A stretch of 64,000 nt of DNA from Zingiber officinale (lineage: Eukaryota > Streptophyta > Magnoliopsida > Zingiberales > Zingiberaceae): the NCBI RefSeq assembly GCF_018446385.1, contig NC_055990.1:25159726-25223725 (forward strand), read 5' to 3'. Position numbers and translations under genes: made by a program. Positions 22,040-33,764 of this stretch are shown here, one piece after another. Positions within the stretch are counted from its first letter, which is position 1. Each line of letters begins with the position of its first letter. The notes beneath the pieces are model-generated. The model was not told where the DNA came from and did no database searches. It saw nothing but the letters and a program-made list of their open reading frames with translations.

Positions 22040-23300
22040 GAGTTGATAATTATTGATCGAATGATCAATGCATCGTCATGAAGAATTTCCACTCCTAAAT
22101 CTCTGGGGCCGAAACTGATCTCGAGTCCTTCAGCTTTCTCCTTGCTGCAACCAACAGTGTGGATCTCCAGTCACCGAGCATGAGACTTCCTTACTCGGTT
22201 AGAATCTCCGTCGGTCGGCCTACCTCTCCCCGAGCGGTGTTACTTCGATTCTCTTCCTTCCGTGCCGACGGTTTCTTCTGATCGGCAAAGACTCGGGCGG
22301 GAATTTGATTGATCCCATGTTAAGGTCGATGGTGGCGTGGTTCGGCTGTTGTCCTTTATTCTTCTCTTCGGACTGTTGATCGGTGCCTTTGTCACCGATC
22401 AGGTGATGGGGATCGATGACGATATCCTCTCGAGGAGGGCATGCTAGCTGCTAGGTCGTAGTAGTCCCAGGTGTTGTGCGTCGTCGACTAGTGAAAGAAG
22501 CAGAACATCGGCGTCCACATCTTGTCTTTTGTAGCCATCAGTCGAGCGGCCATCACATGCTACACTACATGTGTCCTGGGCTCGTGTGGTGGGGCTCCTG
22601 ATCGAGGCCCCTTGGGGGGTTGATGATTGCTTAGCTGTCGCCGTTCAGAAGCTCCTGCAGACTAGCCGGGCATCTCCTTCTTCCTTGCCGCTTGGGCTTC
22701 TTCCACGTTGATGTATTCGTTGACTTTCTTTTATAGATGACCAAAGTCCCTCGACAACCTTTTAATGAGCGACCAGAATAACTCTCTTTCGATGAGCCCT
22801 TGGATGAAGGCGTTCGCCAATACGTCCGAGGAGACCGCCAGGATATCCATCGCCACTTGATTGAAACGCTAGATATAAGCCCTCATTGCCTCTCGGGGCC
22901 CCTGCTTCAGCGAGAATAGATTCACACTCATCTTCTGGTGGCGGTGACTGCTAGCGAAGTGATGCAGGAAGGCCGCTCGGAAGTCTTTGAAACTTTGGAT
23001 GGAGCTGCTTGGTAATCGTTTAAACCAACGTTGCACTGATCCAGCTAGCGTGGTGAGGAAGACTCGACAATTTACCCTATTCGTGTACTAGTGAAGTGTG
23101 ATCGTGTTGTCAAACTTGGCCAAATGGTTGTCGGGATCGGTTGCTCCATTATATTCCCCGATCGTCAGTGAGGTATAATACTTCGGCATAGGATTACTTA
23201 GAATCCCTTCTGAAAACTGCTGATTGATCTACTCGGGTGAATCATCTTCTCTGAGTGCATTCCTTTTCCTGGTGTCTCGAGCGGGTGCCTCATTCGAGAA
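22040..23300 (-). pseudogene. Gag and protease-proximal region of the gypsy element
   Basis: On the minus strand, 22560-23080 reads CRVFLTTLAGSVQRWFKRL, SSSIQSFKDFRAAFLHHFAS, QKMSVNLFSLKQGPREAMRA and FNQVAMDILAVSSDVLANAF, a typical Ty3-type gag. One stop interrupts it after RAYI. At 22050-22130 LEISFGPRDL and HDDALIIR-like words mark the front of the protease region, but the D-T/S-G active site is absent because of the deletion at about 22035. Confidence 0.7.
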
Positions 23301-23746
23301 AGATCCCCAATCTCTATCCGCTTGGTCCCTTTCTTCTATTGGAGTCCATAACAGTGTTCGGTGATATGAAATCGGCGCATTAGGAACCTCCCTATAGGTG
23401 TTGATTGGCTTTTTGTTCGGTTATCGAGTGAAAATTTGTTCCGCTCGGTCTCCTCTCTCATCCTGGCGACCTGCCGCTGAGGCTGCAGGCTCCTGTGCTT
23501 AGCGTTCAGCCAGTGCCTGTTAGTGCTTGGCCAGTGCCTGTTGTTGCTGTTGCTCCATTATCTTTGCCGCTCGGACTTGTATCAGTGTGTCAAGCTCTTC
23601 TTGTGTGAGTGTCACCGTTGTGAATCGTCCAACGTCTTCCATCTTCTCGTTCAGATGCAGGTAATTTTCCCACAAACGACGTTAAAATGATCCTGTCCGA
23701 AAGCGTGAAGCTGGAAAGTCGGGGAAGTAACAGCTCTGCTGACTGA

Positions 23747-24327
23747 TGAAGATCTCGCTTCTCTATGCAAAACAAACCAAACCATGGAAGGGGTCCTTGA
23801 TGATGACCCTTCGACGCTCAAGTTAGAAACAATAGTAGGAAAAGCAATCGAAAAAATAGAGATATAGATGAATCTTGTCTTTCTTCATACCTAGTATATT
23901 CTTTTATACCTTTCTTAGTGACTCTCTATCTTTCTCTATTTAATGATATTAATTATCGACAGAAACATCTTTGTCTTGACTTTTTCGCATTCAATGATAG
24001 ATAGAATGTTTTTAATTCCTTTTGTTTTCTCTCCTCTTTATTAAGTATATTTCTTTTCCTCTTTTATTATTTTATCGATTCATTATTAATACGTACAATG
24101 CTAATGTCATATTCCGAGCCGAATGAGTGACCTGCTCAGCCCTCTCTCCGACCGACCGGGTTGATCGGACATTGATTCATCTAGACGGCCGATCGAATAA
24201 AGATTCCTCCGATCGATTATTGTAATCATTTTCCGATCGGATTAATCTAGATTGATCATCTTAATTTTAACTTACACTATGATAATTAACTCGTGTAATA
24301 TAAATTCCTCTTTATCGTCGTATTCCA
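23747..24327 (-). repeat. 5' LTR of the Tat-like gypsy element
   Basis: Partner of 14139-14711. On the minus strand transcription would start in this copy. The inner edge (just left of 23747) should carry the tRNA primer-binding site; I could not match it to a known plant tRNA end with confidence. Confidence 0.8.
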
Positions 24328-25114
24328 TCTTAAATATATATACTAGATAATTATCGATAAAGGTTACACGCGGAGATATCTTCGTCATCGTCATTAGTAG
24401 TAGTAATAGCATTAGCACATCTGTATCTTGACGTACTCCACACAAGATCGGAGCAACGTCAAAAGGTTGAAAACGACAGAGGCGAACCGCTCACTGTGCT
24501 TCTTTATTAGGTTCAATGGATGTCCTGTTGTTGCCCATCAATGTCTTCGTCAGCCAAAGCAAATAGCATGTGTTTACCACAAGTCAACTCCCTGCCAAAG
24601 TAAAGTTATTTTTGATTCCTGACAAATACATTTTTAATATTACCAGAAGCCCAGGACCGGTGAACCAATAATACAAAGGAGGTATTTTAAGCTAATGCTT
24701 TCGACAGAGATACCGTCCAATCAAAGAGGGGCCCGCCCCGTCAGGCGTCAATGGTCACGTCGGTAGGGACGGTTGATTTGAACTGTGTTGGTTTCGTAAA
24801 TACAAGGAAACGTGTTTCCCATTTTGGTAATTGCATCATTTATGGAATTTATTCCCGATTGAGCTCTGCTACAAATGCCGCCGATCGAGCCTCCCTCATC
24901 CCTCGCTCGCTCTGCCGCTCTGCTTCCTTTCCGGCTACTTCCTCTTTGGATTGCTCCCGGACTTTTCTTGCTCCCCTCGCTGGCTCGATCGTTGCCTGTT
25001 CGACCAATCTCGCAGCCTTCCCCGAATTGAAACCACCGCGTCGTTCCGTTGCCATCTTTTGATCATTCGAGGACTGTGGTGGGTTCTAGGGTTTTGTTCG
25101 TGTGCTTTTGGTCG
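24328..25114 (+). promoter_or_regulatory. Upstream region and leader of the ITPK gene
   Basis: No coding gene is visible. The last 280 bases before the ATG at 25115 are CT-rich (CCTCCCTCATCCCTCGCTCGC) and look like a 5' UTR. Short ORFs in this leader have no recognisable product. No clear TATA box was assigned. Confidence 0.4.
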
Positions 25115-28100
25115 ATGAGGTTGAACGGAGAAGTCTCGTGCATCCGACATGAGGAGGAGGAGGAGGAGGAAGCCGAAGAGAGGGTTCCCCTTACGTTGCT
25201 CGCGCCTCCGCCGTCGCAGAAGCTTGTCGTGGGGTACGCTCTGACGTCGAAGAAGGTCAAGAGTTTTTTGCAGCCTAAGCTGGAAGGATTGGCGAGGTGA
25301 GTTCTCCACGCCAGAAATTGGTGTTTGAGACTTCGGGGGTTTTCGTCTGATCAGCCGGGTCACTGCTAGTGAAGGTGGTGGGACACTGGATTTGTGATGA
25401 GTCTATCGAGTATCAAATGGACTTTCGTTTTAGATTCTAAAGATACAACTATGCGCTTGTTTCTATTGAATTTAAAATGAGAGCGATCGTGAGTTAAAGA
25501 TTCTCCATCTTTTCTGTTTCCGAATTCTTATGTTTTTTTCTTCATTTTTATTTAGCGTGCTTATCTTTTTTAATAAAAAGCTAGTTTCCGATTGATTCTC
25601 TGTTCCTTTATTAGTTTATTTTCTTTATATATATATTTACTGTTGACTTCTAATATATTTACTTATTTAGTCGATGTTCTTATCGAATCCGACTGCTGGT
25701 TAAGAGGATAATTGGGGAAGTTCATAAATCACCAGCGTCCTTTTCCAAAGAAAACTGGCATTGATTCTTGCAAGCTTTCACAGCAGGACTCCATTTGCCT
25801 TATTTTCAACAGTAGCTTGATTCATGCATTTATCTAAGCTGGTATGTCTGACGTGGTGATATCCGGAATCTTTGGTTCCCTAAATCAGAAGATTCTCCTG
25901 CGCATGCAATGCAGCTCAGCCATTTGTCTCAGAAAACGGTCAAAAGGACATCATCATTTCATTGAGGAACTCTTGAGCCTTGAGAAGAATAGTATCATAT
26001 TACTATATTGTCAACTATTGGTTTTTGAGAAAACATAGAATAGAATGCTTATATTTTTTTTAATGGCGTGGACTATGCTACCAACGAACTCTGACGTTTC
26101 CTTCTGTTATTGACTTTTAAAACGCTTTATTTGCTGACATTTATGTCTACCCTGGTTCGTTCCATAAAAAAATGTCGAGCAAGAAAATATCAGTTTATTT
26201 ATCAAAGCCAGATATCTCAGGACTCTGAAAAGTTGAAAAAAAAAATAATCTGAGGAGATTTTCTGATATGTGATGCAGGAAGAAGGGAATTATATTTGTT
26301 GCCATTGACCACTGCCAACCACTTGGAAATCAAGGTCCTTTTGACATTGTTCTCCACAAGGTTAGGCGTCTCCCATGGACAACAATTTCAATCATTTTAA
26401 ATTTTAACAGGCAACGACTATTTCCATCTTAGGGATTGAAGTTGTTGAATGCTAGATATTGTTGTGTGGTGACTAATTGGTATTTGTGAAAATATGTGAA
26501 CAAACTAATGGTCCTGACTCTTTTGTATTGATTTTCCACATGGTGGGACCGGAGCTGATAATCTTCTGTTTTTAATATTTGTGTAGTTGACTGGAAAAGA
26601 GTGGCAACAACTCCTAGAGGTTAGTAGTCACCTTCTAAGTTTCAGAACTTCTCTATAATCAGTAATCAGTATACTATCACTTGATCAATTCAGCTATTCA
26701 GAAGGGTACATAGATTCTGCACCATGCTAGAACTTAATTTATTCATCAAAATTGAAGTATTGCTCAATGGTAAACCTAAAAGGTTTGCCCATCTCTTGAA
26801 TTACTTACAAAATTTGCTCTCTCTCCATCTGATTAATTGTAGCAAAAAGATGATTACGCTCATCTCAGGTGCCCCTCACAGTCCGTTCCCAAATTATGTG
26901 AAGGGAGGTAAATCACGAGGTCAGCTTATAGCCGACCGCCAAATTGGCTAGGGGGTACTCTCCATCTGATTAATGATTGTGAGGTTGGTGGTGGATGCTA
27001 CACTAGGAAATTGTACTTCATCTTCATAAAAACTATATCATCTTTTAATTTATAGGTGACCTAATTTGTGGTGCATCTAGAATCTAATTATTGAACTAAG
27101 ATCCGACCTTTGTGGAAAGAGTTTTGGAAAGCCATCTTTTTAGTGTCTGTACTCTTGTAGTTCTGGTATACGGATGGCTCCATGGCTAAGATCCATCTGA
27201 TACAAGTAGCAATACCCTCAATTATACTCTAGTTTTGCAATGATTCAAGATTCTTTTGTCTAAGTTGTGCATTTCTCTTTTGCAGAGTTTTGGTCTTGTA
27301 TCCCAAACATATTGACCTGAACCTTTCACAGAAATTTACTTGAATATTTTACATTTACAACTATAATAAATTGTTACTGTTGGTGGAGAAAAAAAACTCC
27401 CATTGAGATTTTGTCTATGTCCCAATTTTAATTGCTGAAGTTTTCATAATTTGTGTCCTACACGCTTGGCAATTGACTCTCTGAAAATACCCTTGGTGAT
27501 TATGTTATGCATCTTCTCTCTTTGAGAATAATTGTCAACTTTCGTCTTTTGAATTTGTGGTGTCAAAAAAATTATATTTTTTTTACTTCTTGATTCTATT
27601 AATCTTTGAAGGATTACTGGGAAAAACATCCAGAGGTTACTGTACTTGATCCACCAGCTGCAATAAAACATTTGCGTAATCGCCAATCGATGCTCCAGGA
27701 TGTGGCTGATCTGAATCTGTCGGATTGCTATGGTAATTCTGCTATGCATCATGCTAAAACTAAGTTGCATGGTCACAAAAATATTATTTTGGATCAAATT
27801 AACAACTTCCCATATTCCATGTCCTTCATGAGAGTAATTTGAAACATTTATACTCTGCTTCAATACATTTCTGTTCATTAGCTGTTCAGTCATTTATTTA
27901 ATTCTCTATACTCTGGTTTGCTTACCATCTTCTTGAAATTATTGCCCATTATTCACCATGAAGTATTCTCATGTATAAAACAATCTTCCAATTGTGAAGA
28001 CTCAAAAATGATAGAACTATAATGGTATCTTGTTTGAATAATAATTGTAGGCAAAGTTGGCATTCCTAGGCAACTTATCATCACAAAAGATCCTTCATCA

Positions 28101-30976
28101 ATTCCAGATGCTGTTAACAAGGCTGGGCTAAGTCTACCATTAGGTAAACTCTCTGGTACCTTTTTTCACTATCTTAGCAATCATCCTTTATGCACAAAAA
28201 TGTTTGCAATTGATGTTGGAAGGAAGGAATGGGATTCCTTGATGTTCAATAGCAATGCCACTTTATCCCATCTAGTGTTATATTGTTTTAAAAAACCAGC
28301 ATGGGTTAGCAATGTGACATATCTCATAAAGATGATTCAAAATGAAGAATTGACACAATAAAGTAGCATTTGAACGATTTTCTTAAAAATGGATATTTCT
28401 CTTAGCCGTAATTAGATGGATAGGACTGTATATAGAAGGCAATGGGACCTTATATCTAGTCCAAGAAGAAACACTGTCTCCTTAGTTTAATAGGAAGTTA
28501 AAATTTGCTCTATTAGATGTTTGATGTCAGTCTCTGATTGTCTACTTCTGATGTAAGCATATACCATGTTTAAGATTAGTAAATTGATTTGGATGCTCTA
28601 GGTATCAAATGAATGAAACTTTCATTTAACAATGGGCTTCGTACCGTTGACCTTGAGACAATTTAGTCCCTGAAATGAACAATAAACATAAATTCCATCT
28701 TGTACAATCTTTTTGCCATCCTTGGGTGTGACTTCACTCTCAGTGCATGTCTCTAATTCTCTAGTAAACCTTGCTGCATGACTTCAAAATGATGTAACTC
28801 TTTTTTTAGCAATTGTTGTCCATCCATGCAAATTTGAGTAAGGACAATTTAACCTTTTGTGATGTGTAGTGAATTAGGAACATTTGGACAGCTAACTTGC
28901 ATGTCTACTTTTTAACTTGGGCTGTATCTTCTTCGTTGTGTTATGGTGTTTGTTTTTGCAGTTGTCAAACCTTTAGTAGCCGATGGAAGTGCAAAATCAC
29001 ATGAACTATCACTTGCCTATGACGAAGTTTCCTTGTCAAAACTTGACCCTCCTTTGGTTCTCCAAGAATTTGTTAACCATGGTAATTTGTTTTTGACTCT
29101 CAATTTGCCAGGCTTCCATTTTCAATTCACTCAATTTATTTTCCCACTGTTATAGGTGGGGTCCTCTTTAAGGTCTATATCGTTGGGGAGACAATAAAGG
29201 TCGTTCGTCGGTTTTCCCTTCCTGATGTTAATAAGTGTGAACCATTAAACAACACTGGTGTCTTTCAGTTTCCAAGAGTTTCTTGTGCTGCTGCATCTGC
29301 AGATGACGCAGAATTGGACCCTGGTGTTGCTGGTAAGATTAATTCAACCATTTAATGTGTGATTAATTTTCAATTGACTAATAGTATGTAGTACAATGCG
29401 ATGGAGATGATTTGTTTCTATACTACTGCTGTGTAGAACTTCCTCCAAGACCTTTGCTTGAGAACCTATGTAGGGAGCTCCGTCATAGACTGGTGAGAGG
29501 ATTTGCTATTTGTATGCATTATCCAATTAATTAGTAGATTTGTATAAGTTTCCCTTTGTGTTTATTGCCTGTAGGGTCTTCGATTATTCAATATAGATAT
29601 AATTAGAGAGCATGGAACTAAAGGCCGATTTTATGTCATTGATATCAATTATTTTCCTGGTAAGTATATCCTACTTATTTTGGTTTTTCTCTAACATTGG
29701 TAGTTTGGTCTTTCCTTTTACTGGTTCAGTTGTAGAGATCAGCAAATATGATATGCTTGTCTTGTAAATGGTTAGTTTGAAAATCTTGGCCTTGTGTGGT
29801 TAAAACTTGTGTATTGTTTGATTTTATATTTCCATCTTTGTTACGATCATTTTTTTTCTTCTTATTTTTGTGAGAATCGAGCATCTTCTGTGTAAAATAA
29901 AACTTTTTGTGTGCAATGACATCAAAAAGTCGGCAAATATTTTAAAATTTTCTTTTCAATTTCCTTCTTTTTTGTGGAAATGAAAATTTGAATCAGAATA
30001 TTTTGAAAATAAAATAGTTCAAGAGAAGTAGGTATTTTTAGAGTCTCTTTTATAAGAACAAAGATCTAGAACTACCTTTAGTCCTGTAGGTGTTCACTAT
30101 TTGTTTTGTCTTTTTTGGTTCCTGACCTGAGCATATAAAGTCAAAAAGAAAAAAAAATAATAAACCCAGCTACCCTGAGTGACCGACCCGGTCCTATTAA
30201 ATTTTTCCATCGGCCATCTAAAATCGGAAAACACTTGTGACGAACAGCCTAGAAGTCCAATATACCTTGATTGCGCGTCCCATTTGGAGAAATTTTTTTT
30301 TGCAAATGTCTCATACTTGAGGATCAAATCGCGGATGTCTGGGTGACAACTTGAATATCCTGCCACTGCACCATATCCTCGGAGGCTGGATAAAGTCAAA
30401 AAGAGTGCATAGACAAGGTGGCTATTGGACGATAATCTATTTTTCTATTCCTTCCGGCTTAAATTAGTAGAGTCATTAATTTCAGGGGAAAATCTGAACT
30501 TATAATCGATAATTTTTTATTTATATACGTGTTTTGTGTATTTCCATTTGGAATAAAATAATGGATGGATATATGTTTTAGATTAGTGGTTAAGTTGAAT
30601 ATTACACTTGTCCTTGCCATTTTCTATTATCCTCTGTTGGATCAAGGTTTCTGTATGTGGTGTTTCTTTAAGTCTATGGTGTCTAAATATAACCATTGAA
30701 CTAGAATTTGTATGTCAAAACGATAGAGTTTGAAATAGTTTCTATCATTATTTTGCCATATTTTGCCCAACCACAAAACAGCTGCATCTTTGGAATACCC
30801 GTATCAATTAGTTGATAATCCAACCTTTTCTTAACTCCCCCTTTTTATTGTTTTTCTTCTTGTCAGTGAATTATTTCCATTGTGCAAACTTTGCAGGCTA
30901 TAGTAAAATGTCTGGCTATGAACACATATTCACTGATTTCCTCCTCAGCCTGGTACAAAGCAAGCTCAAAAGGTGA
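25115..30976 (+). CDS. ITPK: Inositol-tetrakisphosphate 1-kinase / inositol-1,3,4-trisphosphate 5/6-kinase (ITPK), 342 aa, 10 exons
   Basis: Exons: 25115-25296, 26279-26360, 26587-26619, 27612-27732, 28051-28143, 28962-29081, 29156-29332, 29437-29492, 29575-29659, 30897-30976. Phases agree at every GT-AG junction and sum to 343 codons including the stop. The enzyme transfers phosphate from ATP to inositol tris- and tetrakisphosphates on the route to phytate and inositol pyrophosphates, in cytosol or nucleus. After an acidic N-terminus (a run of E, residues 13-19) come VVGYALTSKKVKSFLQP and FVAIDHCQPLGNQGPFD. The ATP-grasp body shows YWEKHPEVTVLDPP, RQLIITKD, VVKPLVADGSAKSHEL, LQEFVNHGGVLFKVYIVG and VVRRFSLPD. 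GRFYVIDINYFPGYSKM carries the metal-binding D and N. Length is typical of plant ITPKs. Which subgroup it belongs to cannot be decided by eye. Two SINEs sit in its introns. Confidence 0.95.
26838..26957 (-). mobile_element. Short SINE with 17-bp TSD in ITPK intron 3
   Basis: A 120-bp insertion is bounded by perfect 17-bp direct repeats CTCTCCATCTGATTAAT at 26821-26837 and 26958-26974. Read on the minus strand, it begins near TACCCCCTAGCC. It carries an A-box-like TAGCCAATTTGG (26939-26950) and a B-box-like CTCGTGATTTA (26909-26919), and ends in a short T-rich tail (ATCTTTTTGCTACA). Long variable-length duplications plus pol III boxes indicate a SINE. I do not recognise a named family. Confidence 0.65.
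30149..30389 (-). mobile_element. tRNA-derived SINE with 14-bp TSD in ITPK intron 9
   Basis: A 241-bp insertion lies between perfect 14-bp direct repeats ATAAAGTCAAAAAG (30135-30148 and 30390-30403). On the minus strand it carries A box TGGTGCAGTGG (30363-30373), an exact match to the pol III consensus, and B-box-like GATTTGATCC (30321-30330). The body ends in a T-rich TTATTATTTTTTTTT tail. Structure and duplication show a complete SINE copy inserted antisense to the gene. The family name is not known to me. Confidence 0.8.
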
Positions 30977-33300
30977 CTTCCTAGCTGTTAACTAAATATA
31001 GTGACTTTCAATAACGTTTCACGGCACGAGAGGGGCTAAACCACAACTGAAATCTCAGTGCACATACACAATTTCGAACCTTAGCAAATGGCACTGCACA
31101 AACAAGTGCTGCTTTCTTCTACTGCCCGTTACTAACGAGTCTTTCATATAGTCAAACACGTGCTGTCTTCTTGTATGTCCTGTGTTTGTAACATCCTTCA
31201 TTGTTTAGTGGATGGCCAAATCTAATTGTCTTGGCGGTGTGAGGAATGTAATCGTCGTAAGTTTAGCAATCGCCATAAGTTTAGTGACTTTGTAGGCTGC
31301 TAATGTTCTGTATACGCGTTCTTCTTCTGGCTCATTGATACGAGACTTGTGGGAGTTTTTGCTTATTTAATTAAGTTTGGGAAGGATAAACCATGGGATA
31401 TGAAGCAACAAGTTGGGTCTTACTCTCTCTGCCTTAGCAAAGCCACTGTATTTTAACCAGATTGATACTGCTTATATGATTTAGTGCATGGTTGATTTAT
31501 TAGTTGATTGGTTTACTTTTTCTTCACCTAATCTAAGGACAAACTGTGGGGTGTAATATTTTTTTTTCCTTTTCTTTTGCTACAAAAGTATATGGTTGAT
31601 TTAAATAATAACAACATTTCAATAAGAGGCTGACGCAACTAGTCTAATTTGTTTATATTTTATTATAAAATTTCATCCCTAGGACCACACCAGGACAAAC
31701 TTTGCTCCATTTGCTATTCTTGCATAATAATTATAATTAATCAGTCTTTAATCACCCAGCGCATTTGTGGAGTCATGAGACATGCCTGTTATAAAATAAA
31801 GGATTAGTTAGCTTTTTTCCTTTTTTATATTTAAAATTTGAACACCATGACCTGTTCTCCAACTAATCTTGCATTGATTAGGAAACATGTTCTTTTTAAA
31901 AAATATATATATTAGTGATTTTTTTGAATTTAAGAAAAACTAATTGTTTTGATTCTGTGGGGGAGGTTTGGGATTGTGGCAAATTAAATACCAAACCTTG
32001 CCCGCCATCTCAAGGTGTCCCTTGAATTCCTTGTACTACTCAAACAAGGATTCTTGCAATCTCTGCAAGATTTTAGAACTTGGGTTGTTTTTTCTATTAT
32101 TACCATTTTTATTATTGTTTTTCAAGGATCTCATTTCTTAAGGCAAAGGAACAGCTTTGCCTTCCAACTTTGCATTTATTTACAAGAGGAACTTTGTTCG
32201 CGGGCTCTTTGCAATTTAAGAGTGTATGAGGTCCTTTTATTTTGTGTAAAATAGCCGTAAAATAGTATGTGTAATTTTTAAGATGTTTGTAGTTTTTATT
32301 TTTTATTATTTATTATTTATGTTGATGAGAGTGACGGTTGCAAGGGACATAGGCATAATAACCCTCCGAGTTTGGTTGAGTTGGTTATCACACGTGGAGT
32401 CCTAAAATGAAGGGTTGATTTTCGATGAAGTTGAGAGAAATATGATATATTCAGTGTCTTGGTTTATTTTCTACAAATAGCTATGGAATTAACTGTGTGA
32501 GACATTGGAAATTTACATAATGGATTTGGTGTCCCTTTCATTGGGCAATAAGTGATAGAATTTTATTTTTATGTACTAGTCACTATTTTAAAGGTTAATA
32601 GTAATTTACTTTTTTCGTGTTAATCTTAAGATAAATTGGTGAAAGCGCTGGGACAAGTATATTCGTTTTTATGTCACAAAGTGATAGAATTTCGTTGGTC
32701 CTTTAATTTCTCTCTTTGAACTGGATGAACCGCTTTTGACAAAGCATAATTAAATGTAGCAGTTGATGATATATTAATAACAATGACCGTTTGTTTGACC
32801 GTTGAACGAGCCAACCACTAGCGAATTATGCATTTTTAACAATTAAGGCTCGTTAAAAGATAAATAATAACATTTTGACATTTCCAACCCCCAATTATTC
32901 TGACTTAATTTTACCTTTCAAACTGAAGAAAAAAAAAAGAGAAATCATTTGAATTAGAAAATTTGATCATCAAGTTTATTCAACTAATATCCATCTAAAT
33001 TCTACCTCAAGCAAATCGTAATCATATTTATATTATTTTAAATAATATAAATGATATGAGACACGGTCTGATTTGAAGTCTTCAAACGAAATAAAGTTAA
33101 GATAAAATGGTTAAATAATAAATTACAGGGGTCAAAATGAAATAATCTGACGTCCGGATCCAATTATCCATATCCCCTGATGATGGTACTTTCGTAATAT
33201 CAGTCTGGTGTAGTGGCTTTCACAACGTAAATTAGTGCAAAATATTTGTTTTAAAATTTTATTTTTGTGTTTTTTATTAAAAAAAATAAAATTTGTTCCG
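30977..33300. other. Spacer between ITPK and leishmanolysin-like genes
   Basis: ITPK 3' UTR probably occupies the first few hundred bases. The rest is AT-rich, with oligo-T and oligo-A runs and no ORF giving a recognisable protein. No mobile element could be delimited. Confidence 0.5.
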
Positions 33301-33733
33301 TTAAAAAAAATCAGTGCAGCGGCGCGTCGGCGACCCTTTCTTTCTTCCTCTTTCTCTCTCGTTTCGCATTAGACTTCTCGCCTCTCCGTGCTTCCGGCTA
33401 CGGTCTCCATCGCCTCCCTGACGAGTCGCCTACCCAGGTGGCTCCTGGATCTGCCGGTGTTGGCCGCTGAATGCGAGATCTCTTGCCTCGGCCGGCGTCT
33501 GCACTTGACAAGGAGGCGAGGAGGGGAACGAGCTAGCTCCTTTTGGCCAGATTGGGTAGGCAGAGTCAAACCTCTCTCGGTGGCGGGACCTTCATCCCCT
33601 AGAGAGGCGAATGGAACAAAATATTGAATCTCATTTTAGAGCGCGATAGATGGGGGTAAAGCGTCACTTCTTCTTAGGGGATCGTCGCGAATCGCATTTT
33701 CCTTGCCGGTTCTTATTTCGGTGGTCAGAATGT

Positions 33734-33764
<31 letters not shown>

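Larger units (their letters stand above)
14139..24327 (-). mobile_element. Decayed Ty3/gypsy retrotransposon, Tat-like lineage, with nested MITE
   Basis: The element is flanked by two LTRs (14139-14711 and 23747-24327) and encodes its proteins on the minus strand in the order gag, protease remnant, RT, RNase H, integrase. A second coding block in antisense (15479-17853) lies between a minisatellite and the left LTR. This layout (pol without chromodomain, long 3' region, antisense extra ORF, 3' tandem repeats) is that of the Tat/Retand group. A purine-rich tract (complement of AGCCTCCCCCTTT, 14712-14724) sits directly at the inner edge of the left LTR, as expected for the 3' LTR. All frames carry stops or shifts, so it is not autonomous. 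No matching 5-bp target duplication was found at the outer edges, which are slightly eroded. Confidence 0.85.

Noticed and set aside
22040-23745. A host gene on the minus strand
   Set aside because: Peptides such as LAGSVQRWFKRL and QGPREAMRA are retrotransposon gag, bounded by the LTR pair.
14134-24332. Target-site duplication for the gypsy element
   Set aside because: The flanks CTAGA and TCTTA do not match; the edges have probably mutated, so I do not claim one.
27444-27893. 149-codon minus-strand ORF
   Set aside because: Antisense to ITPK exon 4 and its introns; the exon on the plus strand fits the kinase exactly.
33190-33240. tRNA-like motif TCTGGTGTAGTGGCTTTCAC
   Set aside because: Resembles an A box only; no B box or cloverleaf follows.
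33388-33627. ORFs in the GC-rich leader before the leishmanolysin-like gene
   Set aside because: Peptides on both strands are arginine- and leucine-rich without similarity I recognise, and none joins in frame to the exon at 34258 through a good donor.
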